54,382 nucleotides of DNA, from the NCBI GenBank assembly GCA_010015675.1, contig ML977027.1, positions 108,960 to 163,341 on the forward strand, read 5' to 3'. The position numbers and the translations under genes are program-made. Below are positions 34,101-45,900 of the stretch, one piece after another (within the stretch, counting starts at the first letter, position 1; each line of letters opens with the position of its first letter). The DNA comes from Byssothecium circinans. Lineage: Eukaryota; Ascomycota; Dothideomycetes; Pleosporales; Massarinaceae. The notes under the pieces are model-generated. The model was not told the DNA's origin. It did not search any database and saw only the letters and a program-made list of their open reading frames with translations.

Positions 34101-36809
34101 ATGCACCACCCGAAATATGGACCTTGTCTGACTCGCGCGTCCCAACCCCCGAAGACGATCGGCACTAATGCAAGCTAGGTAAAACAGGTATAGCGTTTGC
34201 TGCAGCCTTTCACCCCCGGGTTTAAGCGGTCGAATCGCGCGGAAACGAGGTAACCTAGGACGGGTATGTACCCGCCTCTTTTGACAGGGCTTGTGTTCGC
34301 TGTCATGTCAGCACTCAGGAGTGCGAAAGTGTTCACAGCTGCAGGGCTGTGAAGTGAGTCTGACAGTGAGTAGCTTGATTTGTTGTTGTTTTGATGGGCT
34401 CAAACGCATGGTGGGTGGGCGCAATAGATGGATGTGGCTTGAGAATCGATGTTGGTACCATGGTCTGCTGTGGTTGCTTGTGCTCCGCTTTGCGTTGCTT
34501 ATTCTTGAGCTGAAGGTTGAGGTTTACCGCATGGGGATAATAGATCGTAATGGCTGTGCGCCCGCCGTTTTTGGGCGCTTTCAACCGTGGTTGGATCCCA
34601 CTTTGCTCATGCGCGTGTTGCGAGGCTCCTGCAGCCGATCATAATTGCCGTCTCCTTTCTTTGAAAGATGCCTTGTCCATACGATGAGCCAAGACATCCA
34701 ACGGATGAAAAATAGGATCTTTGAGTAAGACGAAGGCAGCGGGTCCATCCGCTGCGCCGTGTTAGTGGGCCATGCCACTTTCCCTTTTGCTGTAGCTTGT
34801 CTCGTGAGAGGTGACGATGTTGGAGGTAAGAAAAAAGCTACCGAACGGTGATGCATATCAAGGCCTCCAAGTAGGATGCCGTTAGAAGGGAGGCTCCGCG
34901 CCGATGAACTTTATCCTTATGCTTAAATCTATTTGTAGTTTCCAGGACGCCTGATTTCCACGATTGAAACATGCTTCTAGAAGGATTTTAGTGAAGATCT
35001 GGGGTACGTACCGCCACGACGCAGGTATGAAGTCAGATGAGCGTGTGGTCTTTTAGGAAATGTACGAAAAGGAGGCTGATGTTTAAGAGAGGTGTTTCAT
35101 CTCCGCGTGTGCAGGTCTCCCGGTCGAAGTACTCAATTGATTGTTGAAAACATCATCGGCAGCCGGCAACGTGTGGTAAGAAGACGCCCGGCAAGGGTTC
35201 TTCGAGGGTCCGAATGAGGCCTCAGAGCACTGACACCTGTTTTAATCTGCGCATTGCCTAGCCTTACCTTTGTATGCCTCGTGGAGAGAGCTCGGTTCTT
35301 CCGATGTGATAAGCAATGATGCCCGTAGGGCATTGAGCCTCAGCATGGAATAAGATCGGAACTAGCTTGCCGTTTACTATGTAACTATCGGTTACAGTTA
35401 TTGCCGACATTGTGGGTATGGGGGCTTAATTGGCAACAATGAAAGCGTGCACTCAATTTGGTGACTAAAATGCGGATGAGAATGGCAGCGGTTGTTGATT
35501 GGTTTATTCTTCGTAACCAGTCATCTCACCTGTGCTAGGGTAATTGTTCGCCCGGTTGTTGGATCAACTGTATTGGGGTTGTCTGGAAGTCAAATTATCG
35601 TTGCCGATCCCTCAAGTCGCGGGGTCCAATGCTTCACGGGTCCCCTGCTGTATATGGAGAAGGTTGTAGCCCATCCCGTTGGTTCAGCGAGCAGAATCGT
35701 GTCCGAACCGATTTCTGATGAAGCAAGCTCGGAGTTTCGGGTCATCCTACAGACGACCGCGAATTTCCCAGAGCATTGTTAATACGTCCAACAATTTGCG
35801 TCGATTGTGATTCGTGAGCCCTTGAACCTGTTTGCCAGTAAACAGGAAAATTAGTGCTCCTGAAGCGCGCGATACCACTCCGTATGCAGAGCACCATTGA
35901 AATGTTGAAAGTCCCATACAGTGCCATGATGAAGATGGCTTTCGTGCGGGAGATATCCCAGCATGATCATTTGGTGAACGGATCCTTGTGCCCAATTTAA
36001 AAATCAGCCTTGTCAGTCGACATATGTAAGGCCTCCCACTAGCCACGCGGACGTTTGTTTCAGAATAGCTCAAAAAGGATCCCTAGTTCGGTTCGGCTAG
36101 AGACTGCCCAACTCCGATGTGGCATAGTGCTTACCTGTTGCCCAGAAGTGGTGCATACAGGCAATGCTGGTGATGCTGCTCTGGATATGATGACGCAGCT
36201 TTGGAATGCTGCGAGCAGTACTCCGTAACGCTTCGAAGATAATGCTGTAGTTTTGTAAAAACTCGCGACAAGGTGTAGTTATGAGTATTATAAGGAGGGC
36301 GGAGCAAAGCGAAGGAAGAAGGAATAGTGGGGTAAATGAAGATTGAAGGGAGGTAGGAACGTTTGAAGATACTGCGCAATTCCAACTAGATATATCCGCT
36401 ATGCAATGTTGTCATCAACTAAGTGTGAGGAACACGAAGACTCTCCTCATCTTCGTCGTATAATCGTGGCGGGAGAAACTGATGATACCGGCGAGGCCTT
36501 TCTAAAACACCGGATTCGAAAACGCCATGGCAATGCAGAAAAGAAGAGTGCGAAACGCCTGTGCCCGCAGTTGCGGGGCCCGCGCTGTCGTAAAGAAGTC
36601 CACGATGTGCGAGAACTGGGTATCGTAAATGATGGTGAATAGAGAAGGCGTGCGACGGGCGTGGTGCATTGGTGCAGGTAGATGTTGTAGACTCGGGTTG
36701 TGCTGGATCCTATGCTACCTCGCCACCCTCGTACTGCGCCGGAAATCCCACGATCCCGGCCGTCTTGAAGTTGCGGTGATTGAGAATCGAAACGAACAGC
36801 TTTGGATGC
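28111..36809. other. Gene-poor region, 8.7 kb
   Basis: No confident gene in 8.7 kb. Short frames occur throughout, mostly at odds with each other. Those that read most like protein are 28386-28589 (listed separately), a Pro/Ser/His-rich frame open from 30441 to 30848, and a 39-codon ORF at 34049-34168. None has a family signature. A short inverted repeat (ATGTTCTATCT / AGATAGAACAT) occurs at about 29222 and 29275. The C2H2 regulator downstream ends at 36810, so this region is its 3' side. Possible contents are UTRs, non-coding RNA genes or decayed genes. Confidence 0.4.
28386..28589 (+). CDS. Possible short ORF or exon, unrecognised
   Basis: A 67-codon frame beginning MVILAKDARIMVWIG with a PKGDFYMFSSSGKLVLAF stretch looks like folded-protein sequence rather than noise. 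The same frame is open upstream to a TAG at about 28346, which could be an intron acceptor (CTATAG). No family is recognised and no complete gene model could be built. It could be the last exon of an unseen gene, or chance. Confidence 0.2.
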   Translation: MVILAKDARIMVWIGCRGSGTLTPKAPYPKGDFYMFSSSGKLVLAFSPEGRIWMSQLSWCYHRFSLA

Positions 36810-37841
36810 TTACGAGCATGACGGTTTGGGAGCAGATGCGTTTCGGGAGGCTTTGAGGTGGATCCTCTTGACATGATCTCGCTGTAACGTTGAGTTAGAC
36901 TTATTTGCCTCGTTCCCAATTAGGGTAATGGTACTTACCATGTTGTCAACTCGGCTGAACACTCGGTCGCAACCATCCCAGTCGCATAGGACGCCCGGGT
37001 TGTGCTTTGCTTCGTGTCGAGCGAGGTCTTTTTTGCTAGAGAATCCACCACCAGTTGCTTGAGGACAGCCCTCGTGGCGGCAGAAAAAGGACTTGGTGTG
37101 CCTTTTGTGGTGTTTCCTGAGGTCGCAACCTCGAGTGAAGACGGCTCGTGAAGTGCAACCTGGATAGGCACAGCTCCAGGTTCCGTTCTTATTGGAATAC
37201 CCATAGTTTCGAAGGTCCGGCGAGCTCGGTGATATGGATCGAGACATGGATGGTGGTGATCGATCACCCGTACTGGTCGAGGCCATGCCTAGTGATGAAG
37301 CAGAGTGCGATCTTACAGAGCGGGTTCTCAAAGGCTGTGAAAGAAGGGCAGCCTCTGGTACCAGTGATTGTCCTGAAGCCATAACGCCGAGCGGTGGGTA
37401 GGAAGAGTAGGTGACGTGTGTGTGGGGCATCGCAGGAGGTTGCGATGTCCAAAAAGGATGTGTTGGATAAGGAGAGCTCGGCATAGGTCGGTAATCGTGT
37501 GGTGATGCGTACATTTGCCCAGGGCTGGAATGCGTTGTCGGTACTCGATGCGTCATCTGGTGGAGTGGTGGTGAATACATTATGCTGGGGGGCGATTGGC
37601 AGGTGCTGGAGGGGAACAAATGTGCCATATTATCGTCCTGGCTCATCAGAGCGATATCTGCCTCGTGAGGAAAGAAGCTTGTCATTGTGGTGTGCACGGC
37701 GGTACCTAATGAAGAGCAGGCAACGACGGGGCTCTCCAAGTGAGTAGATGAAAGGAGGATGTTGTTAGACAGAGACGAGGAATGCTGTTGTAAGTCCGAG
37801 GGATTGTGCGTAGTATATGGCAGGTCGAGAGGCCAGTGCAC
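36810..37841 (-). CDS. C2H2 zinc-finger transcription factor
   Basis: Two exons (37841-36939 and 36881-36810) with a 57 bp intron give 324 aa. The N-terminal 215 residues are Ser/Pro/His-rich and disordered (SPPSMSRSISPSSPDL near the end). Three C2H2 fingers follow: WSCAYPGC...HHKRH, FFCRHEGC...RHEAKH and VLCDWDGC...RDHVKRIH, ending in a short basic tail. The pattern is that of a nuclear DNA-binding regulator; the targets are unknown. The intron lies inside the third finger, between its cysteine and histidine pairs. It is a multiple of three long and has no stop, so an unspliced mRNA would still be readable. The first ATG at 37841 is used; an in-frame ATG about 155 bp downstream is an alternative start. 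A minus-strand frame at 38126-37860 could be an upstream ORF in the leader. Confidence 0.88.
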   Translation of the reverse strand: MHWPLDLPYTTHNPSDLQQHSSSLSNNILLSSTHLESPVVACSSLGTAVHTTMTSFFPHEADIALMSQDDNMAHLFPSSTCQSPPSIMYSPPLHQMTHRVPTTHSSPGQMYASPHDYRPMPSSPYPTHPFWTSQPPAMPHTHVTYSSYPPLGVMASGQSLVPEAALLSQPLRTRSVRSHSASSLGMASTSTGDRSPPSMSRSISPSSPDLRNYGYSNKNGTWSCAYPGCTSRAVFTRGCDLRKHHKRHTKSFFCRHEGCPQATGGGFSSKKDLARHEAKHNPGVLCDWDGCDRVFSRVDNMVSTITLIGNEANKSNSTLQRDHVKRIHLKASRNASAPKPSCS

Positions 37842-40800
37842 GGAAGTGGGTTGTTGGAGTTAAGAGTGATGTCGGTTGGGTCTTAAGAAGAATCCTAAAC
37901 CGTACAGGGTTGTCAAGCCGTATGACGGAGAGTACAAACTTAGGTCCACGATGTCGAGGGCGCGTTTCCGCAAAATAAGGCTGAAGTGCTTGGACCCGTG
38001 TGGCGGACCCGTGGCGGAGTAAGTGATGTCTCGCAGTTGATGCTCCGGGGTGATTGGCCGGTGAGATGGCCTTACACTCGACCGGCTAGTGACAGGAGAA
38101 AGCAGAGAGATCGAAGCCAGGCGCAAACTAGTAGTGATATGATGCGGATTTGAAGGGTGATAGTAGTTGGGGAGAGACTAAGCAATAAATAGAAGTAGAC
38201 TAAAGTGAGTTGATGTTGGCTGCACGCCTGCCCTATTCATGGACAGCATCGTAGTGCGTCTCCTGCTTAAGCCCAAGTGCATAAATGTTCACAGTATCGA
38301 GAGTGGGCGCTTGAGTGAGCCTTGAGACTAACGGGAGAACCCTGCAATATGCATGTTCTGTACCGCCACAGCGGTAGGGTACCGAGCTCTGGCGCCCTCT
38401 GACGGGGTCGGCTGTAGGGTCAAAGCAGCGTGTAATCAAACAGCACCACGCCCCACGACCCTGTGGTCGAACAAGGAGGAGCGCATCGGTGACAGAAACC
38501 TTCTAGAAGGTTTGAAGCAGGCCTCCGAGCTGACATCTGCGGTGTACAGCGATGGAACGTGAGGGCACACCGATGGTGCTCGCCGTAAGACTACATCAGA
38601 GGCGGCAGCGCAGGGGTGCAAGAAGCGGTTCCCCCAGAAGTGCACAGTAGCGTGTGGGACGTGATGGGTTGGGCGATCGCAACAGGGCAGAAGTGGTTGT
38701 CGGTGTGAGGATTAGCGTATGGCTTTGCGCTACTAGCCAGCGGGTCGCACATGTCTCTTGCACCGGCAGAGGAGGAATGTGTACCCGGAGTTGGCGGGGG
38801 CCGAAAGAGGGGAAGATGTTCGGCGCGATATATTATTAGTAAATGGTCCGACAAGCGAACATATGCGACGCCCCGTGAGAGTGATGTCTAACTTCTGAGT
38901 TGGAGCGTTTCAAGACTGTCGTACGCTTAAAGTGACTCCAACTTCAAAGCTACCGACGATATGCCACCTTCACGGCTCTGAGTTGACCCTGCAGCCGTTA
39001 GCAACGTCGACTTATTCGAAACAAACATGGGCAAGCTCCCATTGCGGTCCGTGTCGCCGCCAAGGAACCAACATGTGGCCTCTTGCATTGCATCGCGCTC
39101 TGCGCGGAGGGCCAGCATTGCGCAAGAAGACTCATGTTGCGAGAACTTCCAAAATTGTAGAAAGAAACATGGCCAACGACGGTTGTTTTGCCGGCCGTCG
39201 ACCAACAATCGACCCCTTTTTGGACCGCCCCAGTTACAAGGCTATGGTGCATGTGAATGTGATTGCGATAATTATGCGTTTAGATAAATTCTCGAGGCTC
39301 TGTGCTCTTCCATGACGGATATCGAGGTTGGAAGTAGAATACTGCTCGCAAAGCGGTGCCCGATGCGGTTCGCTGCGCGTCAGTGAATGTCATTATTGGG
39401 ATGCTCGGGCGGCCCCGACCCCACTGTCGTGCCGTCCCTCGAAGCTAAGGAACCAGCGGTGATGTTGGAGTCGTCTTCGCAAGTCCAGACGGCTTGTTGC
39501 CACGCCCTGCCGCAATTCACCCCTCCGAAGCATGTTTGGTGGTGGGGAGACTCGAAATGAGGTTCGTTCGCGTGTCTCGAAGCGGATAAGTGAACGCCAG
39601 CGATGCGGCATTGTGTTTCTCTCCGACACGTCCGTGCCGGTCTCCGAAACGACGCTCCATCACATCGTAGGGTTCGCTGTCAAGGAGCTAGAAATGTGAT
39701 GAGTCCTCGCCGACTGCCGTTGTCGGTTGGCGAGGAACATGGAAGGCGAAAGCGCAACTTCATAGGACATACTAATTAGGTGCTTACGTAAACATGGCCG
39801 AAGAGCTTGAGGTTCTTTCAACGTCAGGCCGTCACCCTCGTCATCATCACTCTCTTACAGTCTCTACACGTTCCTTACCATAATCTATCTGCTTTTCTTG
39901 ACCTACGAAAGTAATGCATAATGCCCCTTCTAGCGTTGCTTGCAACGCCTGGACCAACGGTTTGGTCGGGAATACACCATGCAGGCGGTCATGGTACAGC
40001 AATCCAGCCTGCATCTTTCCCTCATTGTCCTAATTTTGGTTCAGCACGCATCTTGTGTTGTATAATGCGTGTACGAGTGTCATGGCTGCGGCTCGTTGCA
40101 TGCTCATACGCGTGAAAGTCACGTGCATTCATTGCCATCAGGGCACCTGCATGTGGGCCGGGCCGAACCTCTTACTCTGTGCTATTTTCAGCCTTCCCAG
40201 ACTACCCTTTCGTTATTCGGCTTGTCGATGCAATAAACATTACCACTACCCGATTAGGCACGCAAGGCAGAATTCCATATCTCCAGGTCTCCAACAACAA
40301 GCGAACACGGGTCAGAACTCTGATCGCTGCGGCTTCCTGCATCGTCCTTACGCTTTCAAGCTTAAGACCATGAAGAGCTCGGATCGCACCCGCCAAAGGC
40401 CTCCCTTCGGTACTTCCTTAACAGCTTTTGTTTGTCGTGCGACGTGATGATTCTGAAACGAAGCGAACTCCGACCTCGTCAATGGCCAAGCTATCACAGC
40501 ACCGGCACGCCACGCAAATTATACGGCGGTGCTGCGCCTTATCGCTTTCATTGTTCATTCGCTCCTTTTCGTCTTGGCTCGTTGACCGGTAATCGCACAT
40601 ACGCTGAAACCATGAGCCTCAGCAATCGGAGAATAATCTTCGCGTCCATCGGAGTCGCATACAGCCTCAAAACTATTCGGGTAGTATACGCGCACGCAAA
40701 AAGCATAGGCTTCTCCGCTTGTAACACGAGGGCACAGTGAAACTCCACGTTTTATAAACGATGAGACATGACGAGGGAATTTTTCACTGACAGTGCTTCG

Positions 40801-42964
40801 CCTGCTCCAAATGTGCCCACAGTGGACGACCAACATGGCCTGGTTGTTTGTCATCCAAGCTTTTATCCCCGAAGTACATACGAGGCGTCTAGCAAGAGTC
40901 TAGATGGGTGACGTCAATCATACTCGCTGTATGAAGCGCAACGATTGCTATCATCTTCTAGAGGGCTCGAAAACCAGGCCGTTCACCTTGTTCGGATCAG
41001 AACCGTAGGAATATGTCCTTCTGTCCGATAGCAATCTCTCGGCCGCATTTCAAGCCACACACTGCACTATTTCGTGGTTTTGGAACAGACCCTTTCCGAC
41101 CTCGCCCGATAGCGCTTCTTTGGTGTTGGTTAACGTTGGTTGCAGAAAATCCGACATTAAACGGCGAAATCGAGTCGGGAAGCCCCACAGAAACCGTGAG
41201 TACTATGTCAGCAAGCAGAACTAGGACTCCTTTGGTCAGATTTCATAGGATTCTTGACGCTGGGACTACTTGGAACCGGAACAGCAAGCTTAAACTATAT
41301 TTAGTAAGACATCGTAAACAAGTCGGCTCACAACTAACATACGCAGAAAGTCTTTCCACTGTGTGAATATGCCTCGAGTTTCGTGCGTAACGCGCAAACT
41401 ATCGTATGTCGTCGGCGCCGGACTTCTCTACATTCAACGGTTTGATCGACGCGCATGTCTACGAACTTCAAGATTTCGTTCGTTGGCAGTCGCTTGTTTG
41501 AAGGCAAAATCCTTCACCATCTCCTCTTTTCGGGATGTACTATAAACGGACCACTTTTTCCTCGCACCGAGTGACGATACGTAGCTCGGACACCAGAACG
41601 ACCTCATCACATTCCTCTATCTGTCCGCTGTCTCTTATCGTACCATTTACGCATACACATGTCACCGCCAACAAAAAGTGATTTCACTCAGGACTGACAG
41701 GCCCTCTTCGGTGTTTTCGTTTCATACTGGTCAAACTCTCGCCCCGCCGCAAGGCTGGGTTTTGCACGACCCTTACAATGAATGGCAGAGGCTTACGACC
41801 ATCGCGTATTTCTCGGCCGCAGTTTTGAAGGGAAATCCTCACCCCCGTTTCCTGTGACATTGCGATCCCGGGATTATACACGTGCTCGATCGGAACGAGC
41901 TTACGGTTTCAAAGACAAGACACAACAGACAGGTGTGAGCATCCCCTTCGTCGGCGAAACGAGAGTATCCTTACGCATCTTCAGCGGCATACAGCGGAAT
42001 TTGATCGCTTTTGAAGCTCTGTTTACATGACCTTCGATAGTCTAGAATGACGACCTTACAGCATTTGAGGCAGGAGAATTATCGTACGCCTCATGACACT
42101 ATATACATTCGTTGAAGAAAGATGTTTAATGTATCAGCGGGGAGGTGTATCGAAGCAACATGGCCGCTCTTGCCTTAACAATTCAATCTTTTGCTTTTCA
42201 TTTTCCTCCTCGTTCCTTTTATCCACATCTACACTATTCAACAACAACACGATCCGTTCTGGCATAACCAAAACTACAACAACCATCATTAATAAAGGAG
42301 TTTACGCACAGTTTCTTATTTTCATAGTTCAAGGTATAATTTGCTTCCTCACTTCCTTTCTGCTCTTTCAGCGTCAAACCCTGCAGTTCCCTATTTTCGT
42401 TCGATGCACAAGGTCCTTAACCTCTCATCATAAAATTCCCTCCCGGAACCTTCTACCACACGTCCACGTTCTAGCATAAGCCTCGAATTCACAGAGATCT
42501 TCTCCCAATGCCCCGAATAAATCATCTACGCCCTCGACCGCCACTCCGTACGCGGCCAGCAAACCGCGTCCTCACTCAGCGACACATGCCACCCATCCTG
42601 CATCCTCGACGATCACTCACTCTCTCCCACCTTCAGGCCAATCTACACCCTCCCACGTTTCGATTCTATGGACGCGACGGTACACTTGCTACATTTCTGC
42701 ATCTGCAAGGCGACAAGGATGTCGTGCAATATTCCACCAGAAACTTGAAGGCTCCCACTCAAGCCGCAGGAGACTACGTCTAATCAAAACTCCCTATACA
42801 CAGAAGTGAAAGCATGAACAGGAAGTTTCAACAAATAAATCCTATCGAATTCCCCAACAATATCAACGAAGAACCGCTAACGTTAACCCATCAATAAAAC
42901 AATACAGCCCCAAACACCACCTATCCAAATCAATCCCAACACGCCAACCTACCACCCACCACCC
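37842..42964. other. Gene-poor region, 5.1 kb
   Basis: No gene with family features. It is the 5' side of the C2H2 regulator (long leader or promoter) and the 3' side of the orphan gene at 42965. Frames such as 38932-39315, 40055-40447 and 42093-42783 conflict with each other and show no motifs. The TCTCGGCCGCA(T/G)TTT element occurs twice (about 41037 and 41811), which may mark an old duplication. Confidence 0.4.
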
Positions 42965-45900
42965 CTAATCACCCCTCCACCACGAAGAAACCCTCATCCG
43001 CCACCGCTTATTGAAATTCTTGCTCGGGTCCCTCGCCAACTCCTCCGCCTCAGCCGGTACCGTGGGCTGCCTAACCGGCCTAACGATCTCCCTCACAGTC
43101 TCATCGCTGACGTTTCGAGTGTGTGTGCCGTCCTCAATGGCACATGTGTTGCGGGGAGCGGCTTCGGTAGTCGATGTAGGGGGAACTGGTCGCGATGGGT
43201 TTTCCTCGTTGTTGTTGGTCGTCGGAGCATCGTCGTGCTTCTGCTCCGTTGCTGTAGAAGCCGTTGGGGTAGTATTGGTCTGGTGTTTCTGTGTTTCTGT
43301 GGACGTGGGATCGGCGCTGGACTCAGTGTTCTGCGTCGTGGGAGAGTCCGCGCTGTTGGTAGCGCCGTTCCGCGACTCGGCGGGTGACGGAATATCCACC
43401 CGCGCGCGAACAGACGTGGGGATGAATGCAAAGGCTCGGTTCACAGGCTTCGGTGAGGTCGCCGCCTCGGTCTTCTTCGGGGGCGCCATCGCAGCAGGCG
43501 GTGATTCGGAAGCTGTTGTAGACGATATACTCAGCGGCAATGGGGGGCTATGAAGCGAATCGAATAATGACGGATAAGCGTTGTAAGAGGCCGGGAACAA
43601 GGATTGTAACGACGCGGGTGTGGAGTTCGCGAGGTTTTGTTGAATATTACTAAGTGAAGGTGCATGTGGACTAAAGATGGTAGTCACACCTGAAGGGCGG
43701 GTAGTAGTATCCTTGGGATCTTGAGCGGGAGATATCTTCAGAGCCTGGAAAGCGGACTGCAACTGCTGCATACGGGCGTCGAACTGCTTGTCTTGATTGT
43801 TCAGAGATGGTGGGGAAGGTGCGGCATACGCCGTGGCGTTTGAGCGGTTGAGCCTACCCTTGGGCTTTAAGATAGGTCGGACATCCGAGTCCGTACTTCC
43901 AGGTTGACTCGTGTCACCTTGAGCGTCTTGTACTACTGTTGAAGCTGAGGAGGTTTGTGGCTGCGATTGCGACTGCAGTACTGATTGTGAAGTGGCAGGA
44001 GCTAGCGTAGAAGGCTCATCTAGTGTTTCTGGTGGCCCTGCTGGAGGTATCAGTGGAGCAAGTGTCAATGACCCTGCATCTGGAAGCATGGAGGAAATGG
44101 CTATTGAGACTGGATCACTTTTTTCGTTCCGTTTTTGCTTTGGGAGTGTTTCTGTCGTCTTCTGCACATTCGCCATAGCGTTCCTATCGGCAGCCATTGC
44201 AGAGACAAGTCGAGAAGAACGAGGACTAGTAGGCGCACCAAGCGCAGATCCCGTCTCATCCACATCCTCGTCCTTCTTGGTCAAAGGATTGACCATAGGC
44301 CCAGACTTTAAAGGCGCCTGTGAGGCATCCCCTTGGTCGGATAGAGGAGATAATGGAGGATTAACCTGAGATTGCACTTCTGTAAGGCCATTTCCATCCC
44401 GCACAACTGTTCCCTGCTCAGAACTCCGGCCGGTCTCGTCCTCTTCCTTAATTTCGCCCAGTGCTCGGAGAGCCTCCTCAGCTTTCTTTTTCTTGATCCG
44501 TAGCCTCTTCCTCTGTTGCCTTGAAAGTGGTTTTGGGGGCTGCGACGCCTCTGGAGGCTCATTAGCAATGAGAGATGTAGCAGATATCTCCGTAGCGTGA
44601 GAGGAATAAGGCTTTGTGTTCGAATCTTGAGGTGGATCTGATGGATCCGTAAGCTGTCCATCAACCCATTGTTTGACCCTCTCCTGCGTGCCTATGCTAT
44701 CCGGCTTCGGAGGTTGTTTATCGACAATCTTCTCTTTCCCAACCGATGCCAATTCCACACCCTTCTCAGGCGAAATGTTTAGCTTTGCGGGTGGTTCATC
44801 AACGACCTCCTCTTTCTCAACAGATGCCGACGCCGATTCCACACCCTTCTCACCCGGGATGCCTAGTTTCGCAGGCATTTCATCAACAACTGCTGCCGTC
44901 TCACCCTCGACCAACTCCTTGTCTTTCCCGATACCCATCGATCGACGGATCTTCTGGGCCTGAGTAAGTACCCGCTTCTTCCTCTTCTTTTTCTTCGATG
45001 GCTCTCCTACTTTCGACCCAGCCATCGCCTTTGTCTCCTTTACATTCGCATCCCCATCAACACGCACCTGGGATGGTCCTCCACTGATTCCACCACCGCC
45101 CTCGTCATCTAATACATTCTTCCCCCCTTCTGCTTCCGCTTCTGCCACTGCCGCTGCTGCCGGGGGGACTTGGGTAATCGAACGAGCTTTATACTCCTCA
45201 ATCGAGCCTAGAAACGTCGGTGCTAAATGTGGCTGTTCAATATTCTCTTCAGGTAGAGGGGGGAGAAGAGAACGCGCGCCTTTCCGGTACTGTATGAGAG
45301 TGTTGAAGAACTTTGCTTGTGCAGGGACGTGTTTGGTAGCTGGGATGTCGGGTGGTGGCGAGTTGTCTGCAGAGATTTGCACTGGGTCTGACTGTAATTC
45401 TGGCCCCGGCAGTGCTTTGTCGTGCTCCTTGATGAGGGTTGCGGGTGCTAGCTGTGGAGTCTGCTGGTCGGATGGATCAAGTGACAGTCGAGCAAAGGTA
45501 TCTAGGGGTACTTCTTTACCTGGTTGGGGCGTTACCTGCTCCGTGGTCTCGGTCTGGACCGCAAGCTCAGGCTGGCCATCCATAGGTTGCACAACATATT
45601 CCTGTGTCGAAACACCAGCGACGTTTTCCCCAGCACCATCGCCAAACCTCTGCGCCGGTACTTCAGTGCCCCGCAGCACCTGTCGACCCTCATCCCTCAT
45701 CCTCTCAAAATATCCAGAGACATCCTCAAGCAGCTCCGGCGGTCCCCCCACCCTCGAAAGGAGCCCTTTCACGCGTACAGCGACCGAAACAACTATGCTC
45801 CGCAGCGCGGCCCCTACGCCTGATCGATCTGTATTCGCATACACCCAATCGACATCTTTCCTCCCAAATATGTCACCAACTGCCCACACTCGCTCCCTCA

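Noticed and set aside
43011..43553. 180-codon plus-strand ORF, with similar ones at 45294-45956 and 44673-44963
   Set aside because: These are antisense shadows of the 1134 aa gene, with the low-complexity composition expected from its codon use.
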